Part shown: in pieces, positions 8,436 through 17,546 of the stretch
How the letters are laid out: each line of letters begins with the position of its first letter
Numbering within the stretch: position 1 is the first letter of the stretch
From: Bacteroidota bacterium
GTDB lineage: Bacteria > Bacteroidota > Bacteroidia > Chitinophagales > LD1
Assembly: GCA_018267385.1 (NCBI GenBank)
Contig: JAFDYN010000006.1
Location: 248,001-312,000 of the forward strand
DNA length: 64,000 nt
Direction of reading: 5' to 3'
The notes under the pieces: generated by a model
Database searches by the model: none
The model's input: the letters and a program-made list of their open reading frames with translations, nothing else
Told to the model about the DNA's origin: nothing
Program-made: the position numbers and the translations under genes

Positions 8436-10655
8436 ATGCTCCAATCTGCCGAATCACATCAACAACAACTCGATGAAGCCTACAATATGTATAGCAGGCG
8501 CGCATTTCTCGAGGCGCTTGATATACTCAATGAACTGGAGGCTGCTGGTGATGAGCATCTGACACTGCTCACTCGCATGAAACTGACCAGTCTGAAGGGG
8601 GTAATCTATTTGAACCAAGGCGACCTAAAAAAAGCCGAGACTTATAGCCTGCTCTCTCTGGACCTGGCACAGAAACATGGCGATCCTGTCTATATCTTCA
8701 AAAGGTATGATAACCTGGCCGCTCTATACTCGCTCAGCAAAGACTACCATCTGGCTCATGACTACCTGCAGCGATCTATAGAACTAAAAGAAACAACTCA
8801 GCACGAGCAAGATCTGATACCAGGTCTACTACAGTTAGCATCCCTTTTCTTTCACATAGATATTCTGGAGTCGGGAAAGGATACCATCAAAAGAGCAACA
8901 GAGATCATGGAGCGCTACCCTCCTGACGAGCAGCTAACCATGCATTTTGACTTTCTGCTGGGTATGCAGTACAAGCGTGAAAAAAAGTATGAAGAAGCAT
9001 TAGAGCAATATGACAAAGCAGCGGAGAAGGCGCGCAAACTCGGCTTTCCGCTGGTAGAGTGCCGATCATATACCAATCAGGGTGACATATACGTGCAAAC
9101 AGAGGAGTGGAGCAAAGCTCAGGAAAGCTTCGAGCGCTCCCTAAATATCTCTAATGAAAATCTCCTCAACATCGATCAGCGCAATACCTGCATACAGCTC
9201 GCCTTCACGGCACTAAAACGGGGAGATATCAAGCGCTGCAAAGAGATTTACATGCGTGTGCGCGAGGAAATTTATGCCTCAGAAGATAACATACAGCTCA
9301 AGGACCTCGAGACCGTAGCTGCCTTGATGTATGAGGAGGAGGGTGACTACAAGTCCGCTCTCAGCGCCCACAGGCGATATACAGAGTACTACAAAAAACA
9401 ATATGATAACGAACTAAGTCACAACATAGTCAATATACAAGCAAAGTATGAGGCTGAGCGAGGTGAGCGACAGTTGAAAGAATCTCGACTGCTACAAGTA
9501 GAAAGTGAGCTCAAAGCGCTGAAGGCGGAGAATGACCTTCAGACCACAGAGCGCAGGTTTCGCACCCTGATAGAGAACAGTACGGATGGTATAGTGATCA
9601 TGACAGCTATGCGCCAGCCGGTGTACATCAGTCCTTATGTCACCAAAATACTAGGCTATAGCGAAGAAGAAATAGCGGGTGTAGACACCTTCCCGATGGT
9701 GCATCCTGACGATCAGGACAAAGCCACAGAAATGGGCCTGGCCGTATTGGCTAACCCGGGCGTACCGATACATGGACAGTTTCGCTTTCCCCAGAAAAAT
9801 GGAGAATACGTGTGGATAGAAGGTACCGGTATCAATCTGCTGGATGACCCCGCAGTCGCAGGCGTAGTTTGCAATTTCAGAGATGTATCTGAGCGCAAAC
9901 AAACTGAAAGCTCGATTCAGGAGATGAACAAATCACTCGGCACTCTGGTCTCTGAGCGCACGGCAGAGCTGGAGGAGGTCGTAAAGGATCTCGAAGCGTT
10001 CAGCTACTCCGTTTCTCACGATCTGCGCTCACCTCTCAGGATCATTGCCGGCTATGCCAAGCTGATTCAATCAGATCATGCCGCTGCGCTGAATGCAGAA
10101 GCTCAGGAATTCATAGACATCATACTGGATAATACCAAACGGATGGGCCAGCTGATAGATGACCTGCTGAATTTCTCCCGCATGGGCCGCAAAGCCCTCT
10201 TTAAAAGTCCGGTAGATATGAGGGCCATGATAAACATCGTGCTGGATGACCTGCGCAAGGCTATAGGCTATCTGCCCGAGCAGATCAGCCTGCATGAGCT
10301 GCCACCAGCCTATGCAGATCACGCACTGATCAAACAGGTCTGGGTAAATCTCATTTCAAATGCTGTAAAATATTCTTCCAAAAAATCTACTCCGTGTATT
10401 GAGATAGGTGCTGTGCGACAGGACGATGAGACTGTGTATTTCATCAAGGATAACGGAGCAGGCTTTGACATGCGCTTTGCGCACAATCTCTTTGGCGTAT
10501 TCAAGAGGCTCCATGACCGTTCAGATTTTGACGGCATAGGCGTGGGACTAGCTCTGGCACACCGCATAGTCAAAATGCATGAAGGCCGGATCTGGGCCGA
10601 GGCAGAGCCAGATAAAGGAGCCACTTTTTATTTTACGCTAGGCCCTGATGCCTGA
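8436..10655 (+). CDS. Soluble TPR-PAS histidine kinase, copy A
   Basis: A 739-residue kinase started at MLQSAESHQQQLDEAYNMY (8436); upstream in-frame codons run into the divergent gene. Residues ~15-330 are tetratricopeptide repeats (for example YIFKRYDNLAALYSLSKDYH), then a coiled coil (~340-370), a PAS domain (~370-490, RFRTLIENSTDGIVIM) and a second coiled coil. A HisKA domain has His528 in SYSVSHDLRSPLR. The HATPase has the N box (QVWVNLISNAVKYS), G1 (DNGAGFDM) and G2 (GIGVGLALAH). There is no membrane segment and no receiver domain, so it senses a cytosolic signal or partner protein through TPR or PAS and phosphorylates a separate regulator. It is a paralogue of the kinase at 13276. It ends five bases before the convergent T9SS gene. 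Confidence 0.93.
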   Translation: MLQSAESHQQQLDEAYNMYSRRAFLEALDILNELEAAGDEHLTLLTRMKLTSLKGVIYLNQGDLKKAETYSLLSLDLAQKHGDPVYIFKRYDNLAALYSLSKDYHLAHDYLQRSIELKETTQHEQDLIPGLLQLASLFFHIDILESGKDTIKRATEIMERYPPDEQLTMHFDFLLGMQYKREKKYEEALEQYDKAAEKARKLGFPLVECRSYTNQGDIYVQTEEWSKAQESFERSLNISNENLLNIDQRNTCIQLAFTALKRGDIKRCKEIYMRVREEIYASEDNIQLKDLETVAALMYEEEGDYKSALSAHRRYTEYYKKQYDNELSHNIVNIQAKYEAERGERQLKESRLLQVESELKALKAENDLQTTERRFRTLIENSTDGIVIMTAMRQPVYISPYVTKILGYSEEEIAGVDTFPMVHPDDQDKATEMGLAVLANPGVPIHGQFRFPQKNGEYVWIEGTGINLLDDPAVAGVVCNFRDVSERKQTESSIQEMNKSLGTLVSERTAELEEVVKDLEAFSYSVSHDLRSPLRIIAGYAKLIQSDHAAALNAEAQEFIDIILDNTKRMGQLIDDLLNFSRMGRKALFKSPVDMRAMINIVLDDLRKAIGYLPEQISLHELPPAYADHALIKQVWVNLISNAVKYSSKKSTPCIEIGAVRQDDETVYFIKDNGAGFDMRFAHNLFGVFKRLHDRSDFDGIGVGLALAHRIVKMHEGRIWAEAEPDKGATFYFTLGPDA

Positions 10656-10660
10656 TCAGC

Positions 10661-12589
10661 TTATTCACCCTTGACGAAGCATTTATAGCTGTAGCCGACT
10701 GTAGACTCAAATCTGATGAGGTACGCACCCGGGCTCAGCATACTGCAGTCCGCTCGTATGCTTTCCCCGCTTTGCACGTATGGCACTACGATGCGCTGGC
10801 CGGTCATGTCATAAAACCTGACAGTCACCCTCTCATGAGCGAAGTATGAAGAAACAGCCGTAAGCATATCAGAGACAGGATTGGGATAAAGCCAAATACT
10901 CATCAGATCTATATCAGCGACGCCTGCAGGGCTCAGTACGGTCATCGTATGCTGACCAGCGGTAGTACAGCCATATGGGTCAGTATAGAGGTAGGTCAGC
11001 GTATGTGATCCCGGCCCGGCTGAGTCGACAAAAAATAAATTGCCATTTACTCCCGCTCCGCTGAATACGCCACCGGAGGGAGACACCGCCAGTAAAATAG
11101 GATGGGTGTGAGCCATGACGGTATCAGAGCTGATACCCCATACGATCTGCGCTGCAGTATCTACGATCAGATGGAGCACTACCACGCTATCACATCCATG
11201 CATATCAGATAGCGTATCTATATACGTGCCCGAGGCCGTGAGCGCCTGACCATGAAAGGTATAAATGGTATCGCAGCTGACCGCCTGGTATGAAGCCCCC
11301 GTGCCGGGATAAACAGTCAGATCCAGCCTGACCATACTATCGCAGCCGTGCTGATCCGTGAGTGTATCTCTATAGGTACCTGCAGTCGTGAGCTGCTGCC
11401 CGTGAAAGGCAAAGCTGGTACCCGTGCAGGTAGCCGCAGCATACGAGAAGGTATCCTTTGAGAGTACACTGAGAGTAAGAGCTATCACGCTATCGCATCC
11501 GTGGCTATCAGACAGCGTATCGCGGTAGAGTCCTGACTGAGTCAGAGTACGACTATGAAAGTGATAAGGCACGCCTGCACAGGTCTGATCAGCGTAGGCA
11601 TATCCAGGCTGTCCATAGCAGCGAGTATACAGCGGGCAGATCTGAGCAGCAGTGAGTACGTGGCCACTGATGAAAGTAGAGCTTAACGGCAGTAGCATCT
11701 TATCTCTGATAGAGCCGGCATTGCCTCCCTGAGCATTGAGAAAGTTGGACGTACTCCATGGATCATTGCCCGCATAGGCTGCATAGAGGCTGCCCATATC
11801 AGTGATCATGGTAGCACTTGGTTCTCCCAGATTGACAGGTATCACATGCTTCAGCTGTTTGGTAGCTCCGCAGCCGGGGTTGCAGATGATAGAGGAGCCA
11901 CAGCCGCCTATAGTCAGGTAGTTGCCATGCTTGTCAGGAGAGGCATATACGGAGTCTGCTCCCCACGACACATACAGGCTGCGCATGGGTCTGACCTCGA
12001 TCTGCTGGCACAGCGTACCGGCATGAGAGACGGTCTGTATCGTATCTCCCATCCAGTGGCTCATGATGGTATCATACATCCACCCGGCTACCGTGTCTGG
12101 GCCGGTGTATTTCAGCGAGAAATTGAACCCCTCCACATCGGCAGTATGGCCCAGAGCACCGCAGTCCTGGCCGTATAGCACCGCACAGTTGACTTTCACC
12201 TTAGGGTAGTACCAGATGAGACCGGGTACCAGCTGATGGGCCGGTACTAGTGCCACCGGATGTATCAAAATAGAGTCGTAGCTGGTGCTACGCGTATACT
12301 GCTGTGGTATAGGATAAATGTGGCACGCTATGAGGTTACTATCGCCGGTGCCATCCAGGGCAGGACCGGGACAGGACTCATCACTAAACTGTATGATCTT
12401 AGGCATAAAGTACACCAGCAGCTTCTGCTCCAGTCGGTCGTCCATACCATCCTGATCTATATCTATGATGGATGGAATGGTGACTATCTCCGTCCCGCCG
12501 CACCTGCTGATGACTATGGCCTGCTGCTGAGCCAGTAGATGATCAAAACAAGAGATAGCAACAAGGAAAAGAAGCAAAATATTACGCAT
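10661..12589 (-). CDS. T9SS cargo with Vps62-like region and HGCDS repeats
   Basis: A 642-residue secreted protein. A signal peptide (MRNILLLFLVAISCFDHLLA) is followed by a calcium-binding-like DIDQDGMDDRLE and a region resembling Vps62/DUF946 proteins (ADVEGFNFSLKY, VYASPDKHGNYLT). Three tandem ~47-residue repeats follow, each of the form F.G..LT.SG.Y.DTL.D.HGCDS...L.L.V. A link then leads to a T9SS type A sorting domain (LYPNPVSD...SPGAYLIRFE, ending KCFVKGE). The sorting domain directs export through the outer membrane and cleavage or anchoring at the surface. Repeat modules of this type are probably spacers or adhesins. The function of the N-terminal part is not known. The gene converges on the first kinase. 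Confidence 0.87.
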   Translation of the reverse strand: MRNILLLFLVAISCFDHLLAQQQAIVISRCGGTEIVTIPSIIDIDQDGMDDRLEQKLLVYFMPKIIQFSDESCPGPALDGTGDSNLIACHIYPIPQQYTRSTSYDSILIHPVALVPAHQLVPGLIWYYPKVKVNCAVLYGQDCGALGHTADVEGFNFSLKYTGPDTVAGWMYDTIMSHWMGDTIQTVSHAGTLCQQIEVRPMRSLYVSWGADSVYASPDKHGNYLTIGGCGSSIICNPGCGATKQLKHVIPVNLGEPSATMITDMGSLYAAYAGNDPWSTSNFLNAQGGNAGSIRDKMLLPLSSTFISGHVLTAAQICPLYTRCYGQPGYAYADQTCAGVPYHFHSRTLTQSGLYRDTLSDSHGCDSVIALTLSVLSKDTFSYAAATCTGTSFAFHGQQLTTAGTYRDTLTDQHGCDSMVRLDLTVYPGTGASYQAVSCDTIYTFHGQALTASGTYIDTLSDMHGCDSVVVLHLIVDTAAQIVWGISSDTVMAHTHPILLAVSPSGGVFSGAGVNGNLFFVDSAGPGSHTLTYLYTDPYGCTTAGQHTMTVLSPAGVADIDLMSIWLYPNPVSDMLTAVSSYFAHERVTVRFYDMTGQRIVVPYVQSGESIRADCSMLSPGAYLIRFESTVGYSYKCFVKGE

Positions 12590-12664
12590 GAATTAACGCT
12601 GTGTGATCATTAAAGATAGGACTTTTCGCTGTTAACGGTCTGGGTCACTATATGACGCTTTTTC

Positions 12665-12695
12665 AATATAATTTTATCCATATACAAATTATATT
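12665..12695. repeat. AT-rich inverted repeat upstream of the T9SS gene
   Basis: The arms AATATAATTT (12665-12674) and AAATTATATT (12686-12695) are perfectly complementary around an 11-base loop. They sit 76 bases upstream of the start codon of the minus-strand T9SS gene. It could be an operator or simply AT-rich promoter DNA. Confidence 0.4.
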
Positions 12696-12754
12696 TTGTG
12701 TTAATAATTAAATGAGCGAAGGACTCATAACAAGTTCCATATATTCATAAAAAC

Positions 12755-12792
12755 AAATCAGGCAGACCTCCCTGGGGTGATCTGCCTGATTT
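12755..12792 (-). terminator. Intrinsic terminator after six-cysteine gene B
   Basis: A 12-base perfect stem (AAATCAGGCAGA at 12755-12766 with its complement at 12781-12792) has a 14-base loop and is followed on the minus strand by a T-rich run. It lies 50 bases past the stop codon at 12842. Confidence 0.82.
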
Positions 12793-12841
12793 TCTTCATA
12801 CCGATTGCAATAAGTCCTATTGCAATTTTGCGTTCGTCTCC

Positions 12842-13210
12842 TTACGGGCAAACTACATTGTTAGTGCCGCAAGATACTTTTGGCGACAGCTCACAGCCAG
12901 TGGTAGTCACTGTAGCCGGAGAGTTGTTGCATGGACACGCACCAGAGCCAGACCATGACGCTGTACCGTGTGCATCAGTATACTTAGGGCTACCAGCACA
13001 TGGTGCAGTCACGTATGCACCTTGCTTAGGATTTCCCTTGACATCGGTCACCACGATACCTACGACATACTCGGTACCTGCCATAGGGCGGACTATCATA
13101 CCACTGGCATCGAGCGTAGTGGTCTGAGAGGTCTGAGCGGTCTGTGCATGAGCGCTGCTAGCACATAGTAGAATAGAAGCACAAAAGACGAAGAGCAAAG
13201 TTTTTTTCAT
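12842..13210 (-). CDS. Small exported six-cysteine protein, copy B
   Basis: A 122-residue protein when started at the ATG at 13210, which gives a normal signal peptide (MKKTLLFVFCASILLCASSAHA). The longer open frame upstream overlaps the divergent kinase and is not used. The mature part is a Thr/Gln-rich linker and a domain aligning with copy A at 7973-8371: IVVTDVKGNPKQGAYVTAPC, KYTDAHGTA, ACPC, TGC, KVSCGTNNVVCP. All six cysteines are kept. The two copies look about 40% identical over the domain by eye. The gene is divergent from the second TPR-PAS kinase with 65 bases between start codons, and a terminator follows it. The function is unknown; covariation of this pair with the kinase pair suggests a functional link. 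Confidence 0.85.
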   Translation of the reverse strand: MKKTLLFVFCASILLCASSAHAQTAQTSQTTTLDASGMIVRPMAGTEYVVGIVVTDVKGNPKQGAYVTAPCAGSPKYTDAHGTASWSGSGACPCNNSPATVTTTGCELSPKVSCGTNNVVCP

Positions 13211-13275
13211 TAGCTTTGAATTGTTTGGGGTGATAAAAAAATTTAGCGCGCAAACATATAGACTCTGCTCGTAGA
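13211..13275. promoter_or_regulatory. Divergent promoter region of the second kinase unit
   Basis: A TAGCTTTG at 13211-13218 matches the -7 consensus for the kinase (+), directly abutting the divergent start codon as in copy A. CAAACATA at 13251-13258 reads TATGTTTG on the minus strand and can serve the six-cysteine gene. No clear -33 boxes were found for either. Confidence 0.4.
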
Positions 13276-15489
13276 ATGAAAAAAAAGCATACGAATATTT
13301 CAACATCTTTCCTCTTTTCTCAAGCAGAAGTATCGTATCACAACAATAACTTTGTAGAAGCATTAGATATTCTAACGCTGTTAGACAACGAGCTCGCTTA
13401 TGCGCCCGATCCGCTGCTGGAAATGAAGAGCTCCAACCTGCGTGGCAACATCCATTTCAAGCAAAGTGAATACGGACCGGCAGAGCAGTATTTTCTGAAA
13501 TCGCTCATACTATCGCGCCAGATAGGCGAGTCCAGATATATCTATAACAGATATGATAATCTAGCAGCTGTCTACTCTGCTACCAAGCAGCACCGGTATG
13601 CCATAGAGTACCTCCAAAAGTCAATCGAGCTGAAAGAGGCAATGGGCAATACAAAAGACCTGGCCCGTGGCTTTATCCAGCTTTCTTCTCTGCACTTTTT
13701 TATAGAGAATTTTCAAGCCGGTAAAGAAGCCCTGAAAACTGCGGAAGAACTGATCAAAAGGTATGATCAGCGCGAGCTTCTGATGCATTGGCATTTTGCC
13801 ATGGGCATGCAGTACAAGCGTGAAGAAAACTTTGACAAAGCTCTGGAGGAATATTCCAGCGCGATCAGGTATGCTGAGGAATATAATTCTGCCGTCGTCA
13901 TAGTAAAGGCATACTGCAACCAGGCTGATATCCTGATGCACAACCGGCAATGGGAGGCAGCGGAAGAAAACTATACTATCGCTCTGCAACTGGCCAAGGA
14001 TAACAACATGCAGCTGGATCAGCTCACTGTGTCTATCCAGCTGGCATTCGTAGCAGTAGAGCGAGGCCATCTGGACCAGGCCAGGACGCTCTATAATGAT
14101 GTGATACATGGAGCAGACAGTATAGATAATGACATATTGCAAAAGGACCTGGCTGAGCTGGGAGCCCGCCTATACAAAGCAGAAAATAATACTGCCGCCG
14201 CACTCGAGTCCTACGAGCGCTACATCACCTACTATAAGAAACTCTATGATACAGAGATGAGCCGCACCGTGCTGGATGTGCAGGCAAAGTATGAGAATGA
14301 AAAGAAAGAGCGCGAGCTGCAAAAAGTAAAACTCCAGCAGGTAGAGAGTGAGCTAAAGAGCCTCCGTGCTGAGCGTGCCCTGATGGAGCATGAGATGCGG
14401 TTCAGAGCGCTGATAGAAAACGGAGCTGATCTTATTTACATCATAGACAGAGCTCTGATGGTAAGGTATGCGAGCCCGTCAGCATTTCACCTCCTGGGAT
14501 TTGATGAGACCAACCCTTTCAAATATGGCATGTATGATATGCTGCACCCAGATGATGTAGAGATAGTACGCGACCGGCTGAAAATAGTACTGGAAAATCC
14601 GGGCCTGCCTGTCTTTGGGCAGATGCGGCTGCCAAGGGCCGATGGAGGCTATGTGTGGGTAGAGGGTACTGCTACTAATCTATACCACCTGGAGGCAGTC
14701 AAAGGGATCGTGTGCAATCTGCGCGATATTACTGAGCGCAAGCAGGCTGAGGCAGAGATACAAGAGCTAAACGAATCACTCGAGCAAAAAATAGTGGAGC
14801 GTACAGCAGAGCTGGAAGAAGCTAATAAGGGCCTCGAGGCATTCAGCTACTCGGTATCGCATGACCTCCGCTCTCCGCTACGGATCATCAGCGGCTATAC
14901 AGGTCTGCTGCTCAAGAAGCATACACATGAGCTCAGTGATGAGTCTCAGGAATTTCTCAATAGCATCAAGGACAATGCCCGGCATATGGGTGAGCTGATA
15001 GATGACCTGCTCAATCTATCACGCCTGGGCAGGCAGGAGCTGCAAAAGAAAGATGTCAATATGTACGCTATAGCCAATAGCACGCTGCGCGAGATCAAAG
15101 ATAGTGAGACAAAACTAAATGCCGAGATCGTAATACTACCACTGCCCGAAGCGGTGGCTGATGAGGGGCTGATCAAACAGGTCTTTTCAAACCTGATAGG
15201 TAATGCAGTCAAATATTCGCGCAAAAAAGCTCAGCCCAAGGTAGAGATAGGCGCCAATAGCATGGATGGCAAAACAGTCTATTATGTCAAAGATAACGGG
15301 GCAGGTTTTGATATGAAGCATGTAGACAAGCTCTTCCGCCCCTTTCAGCGGCTGCACGACAAGAGCCAGTTTGAGGGAACCGGCATCGGCCTGGCTATAG
15401 TATATAGTATCATTACAAAGCATGGAGGCGAGATCTGGGCGGACGGCAAAGATGGCGAGGGCGCAGTATTCTTCTTCACCCTGAGCTAA
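13276..15489 (+). CDS. Soluble TPR-PAS histidine kinase, copy B
   Basis: A 737-residue paralogue of the kinase at 8436 with the same order of domains: TPR repeats (~10-340, including YIYNRYDNLAAVYSATKQH), coiled coil, PAS (~375-495, MRFRALIENGADLIYIID), coiled coil, HisKA with His529 (SYSVSHDLRSPLR) and HATPase with QVFSNLIGNAVKYS, DNGAGFDM and GTGIGLAIVY. It has no membrane segment and no receiver. The PAS and TPR parts differ more between the copies than the kinase core, as expected if they sense different signals but could share the regulator at 7406. It is preceded by its own divergent six-cysteine gene and ends in a GC-rich terminator shared with the convergent T9SS gene. Confidence 0.93.
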   Translation: MKKKHTNISTSFLFSQAEVSYHNNNFVEALDILTLLDNELAYAPDPLLEMKSSNLRGNIHFKQSEYGPAEQYFLKSLILSRQIGESRYIYNRYDNLAAVYSATKQHRYAIEYLQKSIELKEAMGNTKDLARGFIQLSSLHFFIENFQAGKEALKTAEELIKRYDQRELLMHWHFAMGMQYKREENFDKALEEYSSAIRYAEEYNSAVVIVKAYCNQADILMHNRQWEAAEENYTIALQLAKDNNMQLDQLTVSIQLAFVAVERGHLDQARTLYNDVIHGADSIDNDILQKDLAELGARLYKAENNTAAALESYERYITYYKKLYDTEMSRTVLDVQAKYENEKKERELQKVKLQQVESELKSLRAERALMEHEMRFRALIENGADLIYIIDRALMVRYASPSAFHLLGFDETNPFKYGMYDMLHPDDVEIVRDRLKIVLENPGLPVFGQMRLPRADGGYVWVEGTATNLYHLEAVKGIVCNLRDITERKQAEAEIQELNESLEQKIVERTAELEEANKGLEAFSYSVSHDLRSPLRIISGYTGLLLKKHTHELSDESQEFLNSIKDNARHMGELIDDLLNLSRLGRQELQKKDVNMYAIANSTLREIKDSETKLNAEIVILPLPEAVADEGLIKQVFSNLIGNAVKYSRKKAQPKVEIGANSMDGKTVYYVKDNGAGFDMKHVDKLFRPFQRLHDKSQFEGTGIGLAIVYSIITKHGGEIWADGKDGEGAVFFFTLS

Positions 15490-15493
15490 AAAA

Positions 15494-15516
15494 GCCCCGG
15501 CATCTCTTACCGGGGC
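15494..15516. terminator. Intrinsic terminator between convergent genes
   Basis: The stem GCCCCGG (15494-15500) with CCGGGGC (15510-15516) has a nine-base loop and is flanked by A-runs on the left and a T-run at 15527-15532. It separates the second kinase (+) from the T9SS gene (-). Confidence 0.75.
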
Positions 15517-15535
15517 CTCTTAGATGTTTTTTGTC

Positions 15536-16819
15536 TTATTCTTTTATAAACCTGACGGGGTTGTGGCTGCCGTCTGTGGAGTAAATCTCTGCGACATACA
15601 TACCCGCAGCCAATCCTTCTATATCTATCCCTCCGGATGTGTAGGTAGTGGTTATCATTTCCTGACCGGCAAGGCTTGAAACTATCACCTGTGATATTTT
15701 TGAAGACTCATCCTGGCGGATATATAATCTGCTACCGGCAGGATTAGGATATACTGATAGCACTTTTGACCCTAGCATTGAAACACCATTGGCAGGTGCC
15801 CCCTTCTTGTAGATATCAAACACGTTCACGGCCAGGTATACCTCACCATTATAGCGTAGGAAATAGTCGCCGTAGGTCTGATTGTCTGCGGTGGTAGGCA
15901 GGCCGGTAGTATCCCAGGCCAGATTAGCCAGGCCGGTAGTCGTGCTGATCACATCTGGTGCCGATGGATTTTTGTTGTTATCCATTGCAGCGTAGAAAGT
16001 CTGTCCGTCTGCATACATCGCAAATATCTGTTGCGGTGTGTGATCTGAGGCTTTGCCTATCACGCCATTGGCATTGACCAGCGTCCAGTGGCTGCCACCA
16101 TTATCCGAGTACCAGATACCGGAGGTGCTGTCATTAGCCCATGAGCCACCGACATACAGGCGGCTACTGGAGGCATCTGTGATGATGCGTAGCGTGCGAA
16201 AACCCGAGGGCAGGTCTGTAGGCCTTAGTACCCAGGTGACGCCATAGTCCGCCGATATATAGAGGCTCTGGAAGTTATTTTTGTAAGCATACATCGTATC
16301 GCCGTACCATGTGATAGGATCAGCCGGAGGGAAGATCGCGCTGCCGTTCAGGTCTGTGATATTGCGCCATTGGATATCACCGGTATCCTTGATAAAATAG
16401 GCATCATTAGTACCCAGCACGATCTTACCATTGTGGTATTGCATATTTACAGCGAGTGTAGCACCCTGTGAGGTAGTGCCTACCGTATCCAGTATCATGG
16501 TCTGCCCGCCATCATAGGAATAGTATATCTGGGATGACGTGCCATTGAGCGTGGCGATATACATTTTATTGCCTGCATCCTGCATCAGCCGCGGGCCGGC
16601 AGCACTGGTAGTGACAGCAGTCCATGAGCTACCTCCTGCGTCTAGCTTATACAGCTTGGAGGGTGTGAGATCCACGAGGATGGCATACAGGTTTCCCTTA
16701 TGTACTGTCATATTACCTATAGGCAGGTATGGCAGGTTAGTCAGGTTGGTTCCTTGCCACTGAGCCCAGCATGGCAACATGGATAGAAGCGCCACAATAG
16801 TGAGTAATTGTTTTTTCAT
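15536..16819 (-). CDS. T9SS cargo with BNR/sialidase-like repeats
   Basis: A 427-residue secreted protein; the ATG at 16819 (MKKQLLTIVALLSMLPCWA) gives a proper signal peptide, unlike the ATG at 16867. The body contains several Asp-box-like turns (YYSYDGGQTMI, YISADYGVTWV, WYSDNGGSHWTLV), suggesting a beta-propeller of BNR/sialidase-repeat type, but no sialidase catalytic residues were recognised. The C-terminal ~80 residues are a T9SS type A domain (VYPNPAGSRLYI...LAAGMYVAEIY...VRFIKE). It is predicted to be a cell-surface or released protein. It occupies the same convergent position relative to kinase B as the HGCDS protein does to kinase A, though the two cargo proteins are not otherwise alike. 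Confidence 0.88.
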   Translation of the reverse strand: MKKQLLTIVALLSMLPCWAQWQGTNLTNLPYLPIGNMTVHKGNLYAILVDLTPSKLYKLDAGGSSWTAVTTSAAGPRLMQDAGNKMYIATLNGTSSQIYYSYDGGQTMILDTVGTTSQGATLAVNMQYHNGKIVLGTNDAYFIKDTGDIQWRNITDLNGSAIFPPADPITWYGDTMYAYKNNFQSLYISADYGVTWVLRPTDLPSGFRTLRIITDASSSRLYVGGSWANDSTSGIWYSDNGGSHWTLVNANGVIGKASDHTPQQIFAMYADGQTFYAAMDNNKNPSAPDVISTTTGLANLAWDTTGLPTTADNQTYGDYFLRYNGEVYLAVNVFDIYKKGAPANGVSMLGSKVLSVYPNPAGSRLYIRQDESSKISQVIVSSLAGQEMITTTYTSGGIDIEGLAAGMYVAEIYSTDGSHNPVRFIKE

Positions 16820-16899
16820 GATCTTTGGATTTTGACGTGATATAATACTGCAAAACAACGCAGTCATACACGTACTTTTTCTCCCAAAAACCTGAAACC

Positions 16900-17463
16900 T
16901 TACTGTTTGCCGGCTTTCATCCGGCTGATGTCACACAGCATATCAGAGTGGATGTTGAGACCGATATTGGTCATATTATACACGTGCTCGGAGGCTACGA
17001 GATAAACTATCTCGCATATCTCGCGCTCCGTATAGTATTCCTTCATACGGCTGAATGTAGCCTCATCCACTTTCTTATCCCGGGTCAGCTCCGTGACGTA
17101 ATCCAGCATAGCCCGCTCGGCAGCGGAGAATAAGGGGCTGGTCCGATACGCTGCCAGTGCGTCAAATTTTTCCTCCCGCATGGAGCCTTTGATCACTATG
17201 GACCTGCCTATATCGATACAAAACAGACATACATTCAGGTGCGCTACCTGCTCCCTTACCAGCATGACTTTTTCTGCCGGGAGCGTCAGTTTTTTATCCA
17301 GTCGGGATATTTCACTTTGCCATTTGCCAAAGGCCAGCGGCATACGGGCTCCAAACACTTTTAATGGCGTCAGAACCTTGCCGAATTGCCTCTCAGTGAG
17401 ATAATAGACCAGTTTCATGATGAGGCTGTCGGGTTTCTCTATCGGGGCGAGATATGTATCCAT
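16900..17463 (-). CDS. Carboxymuconolactone decarboxylase/AhpD-like protein
   Basis: A 187-residue cytosolic protein of the AhpD-like superfamily. The redox motif C79-L-F-C82 lies in EQVAHLNVCLFCIDIGRS, preceded by Glu71; these correspond to the CxxC and proton-relay Glu of AhpD-type peroxidatic proteins. The later LDYVTELTRDKKV...REICEIVYLVASEHVYNM matches the family's second helical half. It could act as an alkylhydroperoxidase or a disulfide reductase; the physiological substrate is unknown. It heads a loose run of small minus-strand stress-type genes (DJ-1/PfpI and SRPBCC) but with 80-base gaps, so co-transcription is uncertain. Confidence 0.85.
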   Translation of the reverse strand: MDTYLAPIEKPDSLIMKLVYYLTERQFGKVLTPLKVFGARMPLAFGKWQSEISRLDKKLTLPAEKVMLVREQVAHLNVCLFCIDIGRSIVIKGSMREEKFDALAAYRTSPLFSAAERAMLDYVTELTRDKKVDEATFSRMKEYYTEREICEIVYLVASEHVYNMTNIGLNIHSDMLCDISRMKAGKQ

Positions 17464-17546
17464 GGTGATGTATTTATCCTATAGACAACCAAAACTAAGC
17501 AGTATGGACAAACAAATAGTATTTATCTCCCGGCACCGTCAGTGCA

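Noticed and set aside
10661..12589. Repeated CACGCTATCACATCCATG-type DNA blocks as a CRISPR array
   Set aside because: The repeats are about 140 bases apart, imperfect and in frame; they encode the HGCDS protein repeats.
13211..13363. N-terminal extension of six-cysteine gene B up to 13363
   Set aside because: It would overlap the start of kinase B and lacks a signal peptide; the ATG at 13210 aligns with copy A.
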